58,604 bases of DNA, from the NCBI GenBank assembly GCA_028689545.1, contig JAQVCX010000009.1:1-58604 (forward strand), read 5' to 3'. The DNA comes from Parabacteroides sp. (GTDB taxonomy: Bacteria > Bacteroidota > Bacteroidia > Bacteroidales > Tannerellaceae). A program made the translations under genes and the position numbers. Positions within the stretch are counted from its first letter, which is position 1, and each line of letters starts with the position of its first letter. Of this stretch, positions 17,561 to 26,036 are shown in pieces. The notes below the pieces were generated by a model. That model saw nothing but the letters and a program-made list of their open reading frames with translations. It did not search any database and was not told the origin of the DNA.

Positions 17561-18762
17561 TTCAATAATGTTACCAACTTATTTACGATATCAGAGGCTA
17601 CCTCCCGCTTCGTTTTGAGCGGATAGCTCGTTACTCCTCCGGCATTGTCGATAATCGTGATCTTATTGGTATCGCAACGGAAACCGGCACCTGGGTCTCG
17701 CAAAGAATTCAAGACGATGAAATCGAGGTTTTTCCGCTTCAGTTTACCTTCGGCATGAGTGGCCTCGTCGTTCGTCTCCAAGGCGAAACCCACCATAACC
17801 TGTCCTTCCCGCTTGATCGCGCCCAAAGAGGCAGCGATATCCGGGTTCGGAATCAAATGAAGCATCATTTCTCCCTTCGTTTCCCGTTTGATCTTCTGCT
17901 CGGAAGCATTCTCCGGGCGGTAATCGGCGACAGCGGCACATAATATGGCAGCATCGCTGCTCGGAAATGCGGTTATCGCCGCTTGGTACATTTCCTCCGC
18001 AGACTCCACATCGATTCGTTTAATACCCGGATGATGTGTTTTTAAAGAGACCGGACCGGCGACCAAAGTCACCTCCGCCCCTCTCTCCGCACAAGCTTCC
18101 GCCAAAGCGAACCCCATCTTACCGGAAGAGTAATTACCTATAAAACGTACGGGATCTATCTTTTCATATGTCGGACCCGCTGTTATTAAGATCTTTTTTT
18201 TTTCAAGATCTTTTTGAGCGGTAAAGAAGTCTTCCAAAACCTCGATAATCTTATCGGGTTCTTCCATCCGTCCTTTACCAACCAAATGGCTCGCCAATTC
18301 CCCCTCTGCAGGTTCGATAATCCGGTTACCGAATGAACGCAAGCGCTCCAGATTCTGTTGGGTACTCGGATGAGCGAACATATCCAAATCCATGGCCGGA
18401 GCCACGAATACAGGGGCTTTGCAAGAAAGATAAGTAGTTATCAGCATATTATCGGCGATTCCGTTCGCCATCTTACCGATCGTGGAAGCGGTAGCCGGAG
18501 CTATCAGCATGACATCCGCCCAAAGCCCCAGATCCACATGGCTATTCCATGTACCATCCCTATTGGAAAAAAACTCGCTGATTACAGGGTGGCTACTCAA
18601 CGTCGATAACGTAAGCGGAGTGATAAACTCTTTTCCCGCTGGCGTGATAACCACTTGTACCTCGGCTCCTTTTTTCACCAATCCCCGGATGATATAAGCG
18701 GCTTTGTATGCGGCTATACTCCCCGTAATCCCTACTATAATATGTTTATCTTTCAATGTCAT
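17557..18762 (-). CDS. coaBC: Phosphopantothenoylcysteine decarboxylase / phosphopantothenate-cysteine ligase
   Basis: This bifunctional flavoprotein makes 4'-phosphopantetheine for coenzyme A. The 401-residue length is standard. The N-terminal CoaC half starts GITGSIAAYKAAYIIRGLV and carries the flavin/substrate motif PAMDLDMF. The CoaB half begins near residue 190 (KKILITAGPTYEKIDPVRFI) with GNYSSGKMG and the later AAVADYRP and KIKR. The start ATG at 18762 lies 49 nt after the alcohol dehydrogenase stop, a gap that contains a dispersed palindrome. The gene lies in the usual block with recN and dnaN. Confidence 0.96.
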   Translation of the reverse strand: MTLKDKHIIVGITGSIAAYKAAYIIRGLVKKGAEVQVVITPAGKEFITPLTLSTLSSHPVISEFFSNRDGTWNSHVDLGLWADVMLIAPATASTIGKMANGIADNMLITTYLSCKAPVFVAPAMDLDMFAHPSTQQNLERLRSFGNRIIEPAEGELASHLVGKGRMEEPDKIIEVLEDFFTAQKDLEKKKILITAGPTYEKIDPVRFIGNYSSGKMGFALAEACAERGAEVTLVAGPVSLKTHHPGIKRIDVESAEEMYQAAITAFPSSDAAILCAAVADYRPENASEQKIKRETKGEMMLHLIPNPDIAASLGAIKREGQVMVGFALETNDEATHAEGKLKRKNLDFIVLNSLRDPGAGFRCDTNKITIIDNAGGVTSYPLKTKREVASDIVNKLVTLLK

Positions 18763-18788
18763 ATATCGAATCTATTTATCCTTGCCAA

Positions 18789-18814
18789 TAGAGACGTAGC
18801 GTGCCGCGTCTCTA
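18789..18814. repeat. GAGAC...GTCTC palindromic element, copy 1
   Basis: A 26-bp imperfect palindrome, TAGAGACG followed by a 10-nt centre and CGTCTCTA, fills most of the gap between the alcohol dehydrogenase and coaBC genes. Its right end includes the TAG stop codon of the dehydrogenase (18812-18814, minus strand). A second, related copy lies at 21934-21957. Elements of this TAGAGAC...GTCTCTA type are known as dispersed repeats in several bacterial groups. Confidence 0.75.
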
Positions 18815-19963
18815 CAATCTCAACAAAAGAATCTCTTTCGCTACTTTTGAGTTTATATTACCATATTCGCCAAGTTTCCATCCCATTCGATCGATAGGTT
18901 CTACCAAGGCATCCAAGTCGGATTCCTTGATCCCATAGTCGGAAAGGCGGGTCTTTAACCCCATGAAATGGAAAAATTCTTCCGTTGCCTCTATTGACTT
19001 TTGCGCCTTTTCATCGGCAGATCCTTCGGTAATACCAAATACGACCTCTCCCATCCGGATCAGTTTCGCCTCTTTCTCCTTACGCATATAGGCCATGACA
19101 CCCGGCAAGATTACCGCCAAAGTCTGGGCATGATCCAAACCGAACTGCGCCGTCAATGAATACCCCATACGGTGTGAAGACCAGTCTTGAGGTACTCCTT
19201 GGCCAATCCAACAGTTCAAGGCATTCGTAGCCGCCCACATCAAATTAGCACGAATATCATAATCATTCGGATTTCGCAAGACCTTGCGGCCTTCTTCCAC
19301 GATTGTCTTCATTAATCCCTCGGCAAAATAATCTTGAACCTTAGCGTTCACCGGATAAGTCAGGTATTGCTCGATCACATGGATAAACGAGTCAACGACA
19401 CCGTTAGCCACTTGTCGCACAGGTAAAGAATAAGTTACCTGCGGATCTAATATAGCGAACTTAGGGAACACCAACGGAGACATGAAATTCAATTTCTCAT
19501 GTACAGATTCCCGGGAGATTACCGCCCGCTCATTCATTTCCGAGCCGGTAGCGGCCAAAGTCAGCACCACTCCTAAAGGAAGCGCTTTCTTTATCACGCC
19601 ACCCTTCGACAAGATATCCCAAGGATCTCCCTCGAAAAACGTAGCCGAAGCGATAAATTTCGTAGCATCGATCACAGATCCGCCGCCTACTGCCAGCAAG
19701 AAATCGATATTCTCCCTCTTCACCAACTCGACAGCCTTCATACAAGTCTCATAACGGGGGTTCGCCTCGATACCACCAAACTCATAGGTATGGAAGTCTT
19801 TCAAAGCGACCGTCACCTGCTCATAAATACCATTTTTCTTAATGCTACCGCCGCCGTATATCACCAGGACCTTACTCCCTTCTGGAATTAACGCGGACAA
19901 ACGGGCGATCGTTCCTTTACCGAACACAACCTTTACAGGATTGCAAAACTCAAAATTATTCAT
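18812..19963 (-). CDS. Iron-containing alcohol dehydrogenase (YqhD/BDH-like)
   Basis: The 383-residue protein belongs to the group III, iron-dependent alcohol dehydrogenases, cytoplasmic NAD(P)H enzymes that reduce aldehydes to alcohols. The N-terminal FGKGTIARL and the nucleotide-binding GGGSVIDATKFIA are visible, as is the SK-G-IKKALP...TLAATGSE block. Probable metal ligands are in VVDSFIHVIEQY (Asp and His), SSHRMG (His) and GLDHAQ (His). YqhD/butanol dehydrogenase relatives are the closest visual match; substrate unknown. It interrupts the common dnaQ-coaBC neighbourhood, starts 4 nt after the exonuclease stop, and ends inside a dispersed palindrome. Confidence 0.9.
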   Translation of the reverse strand: MNNFEFCNPVKVVFGKGTIARLSALIPEGSKVLVIYGGGSIKKNGIYEQVTVALKDFHTYEFGGIEANPRYETCMKAVELVKRENIDFLLAVGGGSVIDATKFIASATFFEGDPWDILSKGGVIKKALPLGVVLTLAATGSEMNERAVISRESVHEKLNFMSPLVFPKFAILDPQVTYSLPVRQVANGVVDSFIHVIEQYLTYPVNAKVQDYFAEGLMKTIVEEGRKVLRNPNDYDIRANLMWAATNALNCWIGQGVPQDWSSHRMGYSLTAQFGLDHAQTLAVILPGVMAYMRKEKEAKLIRMGEVVFGITEGSADEKAQKSIEATEEFFHFMGLKTRLSDYGIKESDLDALVEPIDRMGWKLGEYGNINSKVAKEILLLRL

Positions 19964-19967
19964 CGCC

Positions 19968-20738
19968 TTATTTTGAATTAAAGTCTCTCAAACGAATCTC
20001 AGTCAACATTTTCTTCGTATTCAACGGAAAATCGCCGTTTATGATCCAAGAATAATAACCCGGATCCGACTTCAATATCTCCGTTACCAGACGGCCTTTA
20101 TACTTGCCGAAGTTAATAATCTCCTCTCCTTTATCATTGTAAACCATACGTCCGGCGAAATCCACATTATTCGAGTAACTGGAATATTGGGAAAGGAAAG
20201 CTACGTCATTCTTCAAATCCGGATAGCGATCCAGCTGCGCTTTCAGCACCTCATACGTAGCCAACGTGTCAGCCTCAGCCGTATGAGCATTCTCTAAGCT
20301 TTTATTGCAATAGAACTTATAAGCGGCAGACAACGTACGTTGTTCCATCTTATGGAAAATGGTCTGTACATCGATAAATTTACGCCGGTTCAAATCGATA
20401 TCCACCTCCGCACGCAAGAATTCCTCGGCAAGCAGAGGTATATCGAAACGGTTAGAATTATATCCGGCCAAATCACAGCCCTCGATCTGTGTCGCCAAAG
20501 ATTTAGCGATCTCCTTAAAGGTCGGACAATCTTTTACGTCCTCATCGGTTATGCCATGAATAGCGGTAGATTCGGGGGGAATAGGCATACCGGGATTTAC
20601 CCGGCTTGTCCTTGTTTCTTCTTTCCCATTCGGGAAGACCTTCACATAGGAAATCTCTACGATACGGTCCTTTACTATATTTATGCCCGTGGTCTCTAAA
20701 TCAAAAAAGACTAACGGGTTCCTTAAGTTTAATTGCAT
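19968..20738 (-). CDS. DnaQ-like 3'-5' exonuclease with exonuclease X-type C-terminal module
   Basis: The 256-residue protein has an N-terminal DEDDh exonuclease fold: FFDLETTGI (residues 11-19), GYNSNRFDIPLLAEE, and the final HTAEADTLATYEVL. This fits an epsilon-like proofreading or repair nuclease. The C-terminal 60 residues form a separate small module with INFGKYKG, DPGYYSWI and a basic tail, as seen at the end of exodeoxyribonuclease X-like proteins. The same module recurs in the unknown protein at 30788-31624. It sits 10 nt after dnaN, in keeping with a replication role, though whether it is the replicase proofreader is unproven. Confidence 0.88.
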   Translation of the reverse strand: MQLNLRNPLVFFDLETTGINIVKDRIVEISYVKVFPNGKEETRTSRVNPGMPIPPESTAIHGITDEDVKDCPTFKEIAKSLATQIEGCDLAGYNSNRFDIPLLAEEFLRAEVDIDLNRRKFIDVQTIFHKMEQRTLSAAYKFYCNKSLENAHTAEADTLATYEVLKAQLDRYPDLKNDVAFLSQYSSYSNNVDFAGRMVYNDKGEEIINFGKYKGRLVTEILKSDPGYYSWIINGDFPLNTKKMLTEIRLRDFNSK

Positions 20739-20748
20739 TATTTATTTA

Positions 20749-21873
20749 TTAATCATTCAACATCATCGGCATCAGCAACATGAGCAAGTCCTCGTCCTCA
20801 TCATTCTCAGAAGGAACGATCAAGCCGGCACGTGAAGGGTCCGCTAATTCTAATACGACCTCTTCCGAGCTGATATTTCCAAGGATCTCAATCAGATAGG
20901 TAGCCTTGAAACCGATGCTTAACTCCGTCCCGTCAAACTGACAAACGATGCGCTCTTCCGCGGAAGTGGAGAAATCGATATCTTGGGCGGAAACCGTAAT
21001 CAAGCTATCATTCAAGTGCAACTTCACCAAACTGCTCGCCGGATTAGAAAAGACAGAAACACGCTTTAAAGCATTCAAAAAAGAGATACGATCAATCGTC
21101 ACCTTAAATGGGTTTTCTTGAGGAATCACACTGTTGTAGTTCGGGTAACGCCCCTCGATCAAACGACAAACCATCTCGAAGTTCGTGCAAGTAACATACG
21201 CGTTGTTATCATCAAACTTAATCAACACTTGCTCCGGCTCCTTCGCCAACAAATTCTTCAATAAATTAGCCGGCTTCTTCGGCAAAATGAAAGAGGCCCG
21301 TTCCGGAGATTTCACCGACAAGTTACGTAAGCGAACCAATTTATGTCCGTCTGATGCCACGAATGTCAAATCATCCGTATGGATATCGAAATAGACACCA
21401 TTCATTACCGGGCGAAGCTCATCATCGGCGGTAGCGAACAAGGAACGACTGATACCGTTCAACAACATCTGGGCATCCATCGCGATAGAGATAGCGTTAT
21501 CATTCAATGGCTTCTGCTGTGGATATGTATCTCCCTTCTGACCGATAAAATTATACTTACCATTCTGGAAATGAATGAAAATCTCCAAGTTCTCATCATT
21601 GATATCAAAAGTAAGCGGTTGTTCGGGAAGCTCTTTCAACGGATCGAGCAAGATCTTGGCGGAAACCGCAAAGAGTCCGGCACCTTGGGCATTCATAACG
21701 TCTACGGAAGTCACCAACCGGGTCTCGGCATCGGAAGCTGTCACCGTAAGCGTATTACCTTCTAGGTTAAAAAGGAAACTGTCCAGAATCGGTAAAGAGT
21801 TCTTGGAAGCGATAACCTTGCTTATAGACTGTAAACGTGATAATAGCGCAGTGCTGGATACATCGAATCTCAT
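20749..21873 (-). CDS. dnaN: DNA polymerase III sliding clamp (beta subunit)
   Basis: DnaN forms the dimeric ring that tethers the replicative polymerase to DNA. The 374-residue length and three-domain pattern are normal, with typical starts such as MRFDVSSTALLSRLQSISKVI and the later SFILPKKPANLLKNLL. The C-terminus ends LLMLLMPMMLND, matching the clamp's usual hydrophobic Met/Pro tail. It is the first gene of the leftward dnaN-dnaQ-adh-coaBC-DUF4835-recN block. The leader between its promoter (21972-22003) and ATG contains a 24-bp palindrome (21934-21957) that would form a hairpin in the mRNA. dnaA is not adjacent. Confidence 0.97.
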   Translation of the reverse strand: MRFDVSSTALLSRLQSISKVIASKNSLPILDSFLFNLEGNTLTVTASDAETRLVTSVDVMNAQGAGLFAVSAKILLDPLKELPEQPLTFDINDENLEIFIHFQNGKYNFIGQKGDTYPQQKPLNDNAISIAMDAQMLLNGISRSLFATADDELRPVMNGVYFDIHTDDLTFVASDGHKLVRLRNLSVKSPERASFILPKKPANLLKNLLAKEPEQVLIKFDDNNAYVTCTNFEMVCRLIEGRYPNYNSVIPQENPFKVTIDRISFLNALKRVSVFSNPASSLVKLHLNDSLITVSAQDIDFSTSAEERIVCQFDGTELSIGFKATYLIEILGNISSEEVVLELADPSRAGLIVPSENDEDEDLLMLLMPMMLND

Positions 21874-21933
21874 AGCTTTAATTATTTTATCTTGTTATAT
21901 TATTATTTCATACAAACGACCCTTTGGATGGGA

Positions 21934-21957
21934 AGAGACGGGGCATGCCCTGTCTCT
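21934..21957. repeat. GAGAC...GTCTC palindromic element, copy 2 (dnaN leader)
   Basis: A 24-bp palindrome, AGAGACGGGGCATGCCCTGTCTCT without its outer bases, has only one mismatched pair (G against T). It lies between the dnaN promoter and ATG, so it is transcribed into the dnaN leader. It is related to the element at 18789-18814. Confidence 0.75.
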
Positions 21958-21971
21958 ACGAATTAACCGAA

Positions 21972-22003
21972 CAAAATTAAGAAAATATTTTGTTTGTTAC
22001 CAA
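21972..22003 (-). promoter_or_regulatory. dnaN operon promoter
   Basis: On the minus strand a -33 TTG (22001-22003) and a -7 TAATTTTG (21972-21979) are 21 nt apart, fitting the Bacteroidota pattern. The dnaN ATG lies 99 nt downstream. Confidence 0.6.
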
Positions 22004-22035
22004 CTATACTTTCAAAAGTTTAGGGTATAAAAAAA

Positions 22036-22063
22036 GCTTCCCTCCGCTTTATCGGAGAGAAGC
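22036..22063 (-). terminator. Terminator after the rpmB-rpmG-DUF4295 cluster
   Basis: On the minus strand, GCTTCTCTCCG pairs with CGGAGGGAAGC around a 6-nt loop (one internal mismatch), followed directly by a run of T. It lies 31 nt after the DUF4295 stop. Confidence 0.8.
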
Positions 22064-22093
22064 CTCTTATATGCTTTATTATTCGCTACTTAA

Positions 22094-22246
22094 TTATTTA
22101 GCGAAATAATCTTTTACCGCTTCGTTAGGGATCATTTCTTCCTGGAAGATGTATGCGCCTGTTTTCGGAGACTTAACCATTTTAATCACCTTGGAATAAG
22201 TACGACCGTCACCTTTCTTAAATGTTGCAACTGCTTTTTTTGCCAT
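22094..22246 (-). CDS. DUF4295 family small protein
   Basis: This 50-residue protein is too short to be found by a long-frame search. It reads MAKKAVATFKKGDG, then KVIKMVKSPKTGAYIFQEE, and ends NEAVKDYFAK. It matches the small basic DUF4295 proteins that in Bacteroidota follow rpmB and rpmG, and it may be ribosome-associated. That role is inferred from the constant position, not shown. The ATG is 16 nt after the rpmG stop, and the stop is followed by a terminator. Confidence 0.85.
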   Translation of the reverse strand: MAKKAVATFKKGDGRTYSKVIKMVKSPKTGAYIFQEEMIPNEAVKDYFAK

Positions 22247-22262
22247 CGTTTAAAATCTCCTA

Positions 22263-22451
22263 TTACTTAATTTCTTTGTGTAACGTCATCTTCTTCAAAA
22301 CCGGGTTGTATTTCATCAACTCCAATCTTGCGGTTGTATTCTTTCTATTCTTTGTAGTGATATAGCGAGACATACCCGGCATTCCACTTTCCTTGTGCTC
22401 TGTGCACTCAAGGATTACCTGCACTCTATTTCCTTTTGCTTTTTTTGCCAT
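22263..22451 (-). CDS. rpmG: Ribosomal protein bL33
   Basis: A 62-residue protein of the large ribosomal subunit. It begins [18 protein letters not shown] and shows [18 protein letters not shown] and [14 protein letters not shown], all typical of bL33. Only one cysteine is present, so this is the zinc-independent form. It lies between rpmB (18 nt upstream) and the DUF4295 gene in one leftward transcript. Confidence 0.97.
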   Translation of the reverse strand: MAKKAKGNRVQVILECTEHKESGMPGMSRYITTKNRKNTTARLELMKYNPVLKKMTLHKEIK

Positions 22452-22469
22452 TTTCTACATCCTCCACAA

Positions 22470-22709
22470 TTATGCGTTCAAATAACCCTTGTCAGCCGCC
22501 ATCTTGATAGCCGCATCCAAACCTAACTTATTGATTGTACGTAAACCAGCCGCAGAAATATTCAAGCTGACCCAACAATCTTGTTCTACCCAGTAGAACT
22601 TCTTCGTAAACAGGTTGACATTGAACTTACGTTTCGTTCTTCTCTTTGAGTGAGAAACGTTGTTTCCAACCATCGCTCTCTTTCCAGTAATTTGACAAAT
22701 TTTAGACAT
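22470..22709 (-). CDS. rpmB: Ribosomal protein bL28
   Basis: A 79-residue protein of the large ribosomal subunit. [20 protein letters not shown] and the following basic [13 protein letters not shown] are family hallmarks, and [12 protein letters not shown] is in its usual place. The zinc-binding CxxC pairs of some bL28 proteins are missing, so it is probably the zinc-free type. It is the first gene of the cluster, driven by the promoter at 22832-22863. Confidence 0.97.
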   Translation of the reverse strand: MSKICQITGKRAMVGNNVSHSKRRTKRKFNVNLFTKKFYWVEQDCWVSLNISAAGLRTINKLGLDAAIKMAADKGYLNA

Positions 22710-22831
22710 TTCTAATCTGTTCTTTTAAATTATACGAAATTTAAGTCAACTCCTGCTATGTGTCTTCCCTTTCTGAACTAGCATCATGAACAAAAACGAA
22801 GATTCTAATAGAGTCTTATCTTTACAGGGTG

Positions 22832-22863
22832 CAAAGGTAATAATTATTTTTATTTACCCGCAA
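22832..22863 (-). promoter_or_regulatory. rpmB cluster promoter
   Basis: On the minus strand a -33 TTG (22861-22863) and a -7 TACCTTTG (22832-22839) are 21 nt apart. The leader to the rpmB ATG is about 115-120 nt, long enough to hold a regulatory structure, though none was clear by eye. Confidence 0.6.
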
Positions 22864-22942
22864 GAATTCTCAAATATTTTTCCTCAACAATTCATGCCTC
22901 AAAGCAGTTATAGGTATATAACAACATAATATAGCATTCATT

Positions 22943-23545
22943 ATGGTAAGAAATTTCAAAGAAGCGATCCAGCATCGCCGGACACATTATGGAATAGGAA
23001 ACAACGCTCCCATTTCCGACAACGAGATTCATGAGATTATCAAGACAGCGGTCACTCACGTTCCCTCCGCATTCAACTCGCAGTCTACGAGAATCGTACT
23101 GCTACTGGGTGAAAACCACAAGAAGCTTTGGGAAATCGTAAAAGGCACGCTTCGTAAAATCATCCCCGCCGAAGCTTATAAGGCTACCGAGGCAAAGATA
23201 GATAATTCTTTCGAGGCTGGCTATGGCACGGTCCTCTTTTTCGAGGACGCGGCGGTAGTGGAAGGCTTGCAGAAGCAATTTCCTTCTTATCAGGATAATT
23301 TCCCGGTATGGTCCCAACAGACATCGGCCATGCATCAATTCGCCATATGGACGATGCTGGAAGATGCCGGTCTCGGCGCTTCTCTGCAACATTACAACCC
23401 GTTGATCGACGAGGCAGTCGCTAAACAATGGCATATCAATCCAAACTGGAAACTGATCGCCGAGATGCCGTTCGGTACCTCTACACAAGAACCGGGAGAA
23501 AAACAATTCGCCCCGTTAGAGGAACGGATCTTGATATTTAAGTAA
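22943..23545 (+). CDS. Nitroreductase family protein
   Basis: The 200-residue protein fits the FMN-dependent nitroreductase superfamily, of the short type that includes YfhC/HBN1-like oxidoreductases. The N-terminal FKEAIQHRRTHYGIG provides the basic phosphate-binding residues for FMN. HVPSAFNSQSTRIVLLLG and WTMLEDAGLGASLQHYNPL are conserved segments. It is cytoplasmic, probably a dimer using NAD(P)H, with unknown substrate. It stands alone, divergent from the rpmB cluster, and is followed by a terminator. Confidence 0.85.
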   Translation: MVRNFKEAIQHRRTHYGIGNNAPISDNEIHEIIKTAVTHVPSAFNSQSTRIVLLLGENHKKLWEIVKGTLRKIIPAEAYKATEAKIDNSFEAGYGTVLFFEDAAVVEGLQKQFPSYQDNFPVWSQQTSAMHQFAIWTMLEDAGLGASLQHYNPLIDEAVAKQWHINPNWKLIAEMPFGTSTQEPGEKQFAPLEERILIFK

Positions 23546-23581
23546 ATATAATAATGTACGTGAGAAAGGATTTTGCCAACC

Positions 23582-23610
23582 ATACCGGCTGAAAGATTTA
23601 CAGCCGGTAT
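23582..23610 (+). terminator. Terminator after the nitroreductase gene
   Basis: A perfect 10-bp stem (ATACCGGCTG with CAGCCGGTAT) around a 9-nt loop is followed by CTGCCTTTTTG. It lies 37 nt after the stop. Confidence 0.85.
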
Positions 23611-23741
23611 CTGCCTTTTTGTCATTTATAGTTTGTCCTAAATGTTTTGGCATCCGTTTTGTATAGGAATTGGCGGATCTTGTGAATGAACAAGACACCA
23701 ATACGTATAAAACAACAATAGAACATTAAGATATTCAAACT

Positions 23742-25796
23742 ATGAGCAGTAAGCAAGGTAACATCGGAGTAACATCGGAAAACATCTTTCCGATTATCAA
23801 GAAGTTCTTATACAGTGATCACGAAATCTTCCTTCGTGAGCTTGTTTCTAATGCGGTAGACGCTACCCAGAAGTTAAAAACGCTTTCTTCCGTAGGCGAG
23901 TTTAAAGGCGAGCTCGGCGATTTGACCGTACAGGTTAAATTCGACGATAACACGATCACGATCTCCGACCGGGGTATCGGTATGACGGCCGAGGAGATCG
24001 ATAAGTACATCAACCAGATCGCTTTCTCCGGTGCCGAGGAGTTCGTCGAGAAATACAAGAACGACGCCGCTTCTATCATCGGTCACTTCGGTCTTGGCTT
24101 CTACTCCTCTTTCATGGTTTCCAAGAAAGTGGAGATCGTGACGAAATCGTACAAAGAAGGCGCTGTCCCCATGAGATGGAGCTGCGACGGCACACCGGAA
24201 TACTCCTTGGAGGAAACGACGAAAGAGGATCGTGGTACCGATATCATCCTGTATATCGACGACGAGAATAAAGATTTCTTGAACAAGGACAAGATCAATG
24301 GCTTATTGACAAAATACTGCCGTTTCTTACCGGTTCCTGTAGCGTTCGGCAAGAAGCAAGAGTGGAAGGATGGCAAGTACGTAGATACGGAAGAAGATAA
24401 CGTGATCAACGACACCAAGCCGGCATGGGTTCGCAAACCGGCCGAACTGACCGACGAGGATTACAAGAAGTTCTATCGTGACTTATATCCTATGACGGAT
24501 GAGCCGTTGTTCTGGATTCACTTAAACGTAGACTATCCGTTCAACCTGACCGGTATCTTATATTTCCCTCGTATCAAGAGCAATATAGACTTGCATCGTA
24601 ACAAGATCCAGTTATATTGCAACCAAGTATTCGTCACGGATTCCGTAGAGGGTATCGTTCCGGAGTTCTTGACATTATTGCATGGTGTATTGGATTCGCC
24701 GGATATCCCGTTGAACGTATCCCGTTCTTATTTGCAAAGCGATCAGAACGTGAAAAAGATCTCCAACCACATCACGAAGAAGGTGGCAGACCGCTTGGAG
24801 GAGATCTTCAAGAACGACCGCCCGCAGTTCGAGGAGAAATGGGATAGCTTAAAACTATTCATCCAATACGGTATGCTGACCGATGAGAAGTTCTACGACC
24901 GTGCGGTTAAGTTCGCCTTACTCAAGGATGTAGAGGGCAAATACTTCACTTTCGAGGAATACAAGAACCTGATCAAGGACAACCAGACAGACAAGGAGGG
25001 TAACTTAATCTATCTGTACACGACCAATAAAGACGAGCAATACAGCTATATACAAGCCGCTAAGGACAAAGGTTACAGCGTCTTGGAAATGGACGGGCAA
25101 TTGGATGTACACTTGATCGGCCAATTGGAGCAGAAGTTCGAGAAGAGCCGTTTCGTTCGTGTGGATAGCGATACGATCGACAACTTGATCCGCAAGGAAG
25201 ACTCGAATAAAGTAACCTTGAGCGAGGAGCAGAAAACGGCCATGCAGGAAGTATTCAAGAGCCAGATGCCGAAATTGAACAAGACCGAGTTCTCCGTGAC
25301 ATTCGAGGCATTGGGCGAAAAAGCAAACCCTGTCATGTTGACACAAAGCGAGTATATGCGAAGAATGCGTGAGATGTCCGCTATGCAACCGGGTATGTCT
25401 TTCTATGGCGAGATGCCGGATAGCTTCAACTTCGTATTGAACGCGGATCATCCGTTGATCAAGAAAGTGCTGACCGAAGAGGAGCAAGCTTGCGACGAGA
25501 AGTTGAAACCGATCCTTGGCGATATCAAAGGATGGGAAGCTCGTCAAGAGGACTTACGTGAGGCTCAAAACAAGAAGAAAGAAGATGAGATCACAGCGCA
25601 AGAGAAAGAGGACATGACCAACACCAACCATAAGCTGGATGAGCTTCGTGAGCAACGCAACCAAGTCTTGGCCGAGTATGCCGGCACGAACAAGACGGTT
25701 AGCCAGTTGATCGACCTTGCCTTATTAGGAAACGGTATGTTGAAGGGAGAAGCCTTGAGCCAATTCATCAAACGTAGCGTAGAACTGATCGGATAA
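23742..25796 (+). CDS. htpG: Chaperone HtpG (bacterial Hsp90)
   Basis: HtpG is the ATP-driven Hsp90 chaperone of the cytoplasm. The 684-residue protein carries the GHKL ATP site in its N-terminal domain: ELVSNAVDA with the catalytic Glu and Asn, DRGIGMT, and GHFGLGFYSSFMVS. The middle domain has the conserved arginine in LNVSRSYLQSDQNVKK. The C-terminal dimerisation region ends VELIG. Its length and acidic C-terminal region suit Bacteroidota HtpG. It is a single gene with its own strong terminator. A CTTGT...ACAAG inverted repeat lies about 50 nt upstream, but I could not assign it to a heat-shock regulator. Confidence 0.97.
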   Translation: MSSKQGNIGVTSENIFPIIKKFLYSDHEIFLRELVSNAVDATQKLKTLSSVGEFKGELGDLTVQVKFDDNTITISDRGIGMTAEEIDKYINQIAFSGAEEFVEKYKNDAASIIGHFGLGFYSSFMVSKKVEIVTKSYKEGAVPMRWSCDGTPEYSLEETTKEDRGTDIILYIDDENKDFLNKDKINGLLTKYCRFLPVPVAFGKKQEWKDGKYVDTEEDNVINDTKPAWVRKPAELTDEDYKKFYRDLYPMTDEPLFWIHLNVDYPFNLTGILYFPRIKSNIDLHRNKIQLYCNQVFVTDSVEGIVPEFLTLLHGVLDSPDIPLNVSRSYLQSDQNVKKISNHITKKVADRLEEIFKNDRPQFEEKWDSLKLFIQYGMLTDEKFYDRAVKFALLKDVEGKYFTFEEYKNLIKDNQTDKEGNLIYLYTTNKDEQYSYIQAAKDKGYSVLEMDGQLDVHLIGQLEQKFEKSRFVRVDSDTIDNLIRKEDSNKVTLSEEQKTAMQEVFKSQMPKLNKTEFSVTFEALGEKANPVMLTQSEYMRRMREMSAMQPGMSFYGEMPDSFNFVLNADHPLIKKVLTEEEQACDEKLKPILGDIKGWEARQEDLREAQNKKKEDEITAQEKEDMTNTNHKLDELREQRNQVLAEYAGTNKTVSQLIDLALLGNGMLKGEALSQFIKRSVELIG

Positions 25797-25817
25797 ACCA
25801 ATCCTCACCTATTATAT

Positions 25818-25849
25818 AAAGCCGTTCCCCTTATCAGGGGAACGGCTTT
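25818..25849 (+). terminator. Strong terminator after htpG
   Basis: A perfect 10-bp stem, GCCGTTCCCC with GGGGAACGGC, extended by A-T pairs and enclosing a 6-nt loop, is followed by a long T-run. It lies about 20 nt after the htpG stop. Confidence 0.95.
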
Positions 25850-25921
25850 TTTTGTTTCAGCCCACGAATCCTTTCCTGCAAAAAGATTGATCCATTGATG
25901 TTTATAGTTTTTCCCTATAAA

Positions 25922-26036
25922 AAACAAATGTTTTATGCCGGGAAAACATTTGTTTCGTGCCTAGGAAACAGTTGTTTTCCCTATAGGAAACAGTTGTTTT
26001 CTCCTAGGGAAACAAATGTTTTCCCCAAGAGAAACA
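25922..26036. repeat. 22-bp palindrome array, locus 2 (between htpG and the patatin gene)
   Basis: Palindromes of the form AAACA-NN-TGTTT start at 25922, 25944, 25966, 25988 and 26010, with a half-unit AAACA at 26032. Every step is exactly 22 bp. Three 10-bp linkers contain a second palindrome, CCTAGG or CTATAG, and two are degenerate. The array lies downstream of the htpG terminator, so it is not needed for htpG termination, and it ends about 190 bp before the patatin gene. Apart from this array and the terminator I see nothing in the 431-bp gap (25797-26227). Confidence 0.88.

Noticed and set aside
23640..23741. Heat-shock operator before htpG
   Set aside because: A CTTGT...ACAAG inverted repeat is present, but it does not match the CIRCE element and no known regulator site for this phylum could be named.
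25922..26036. Possible CRISPR array
   Set aside because: The units are 22 bp in total with palindromes separated by 10-bp linkers that are themselves repeated. There are no unique spacers of 30 bp or more and no cas genes nearby.
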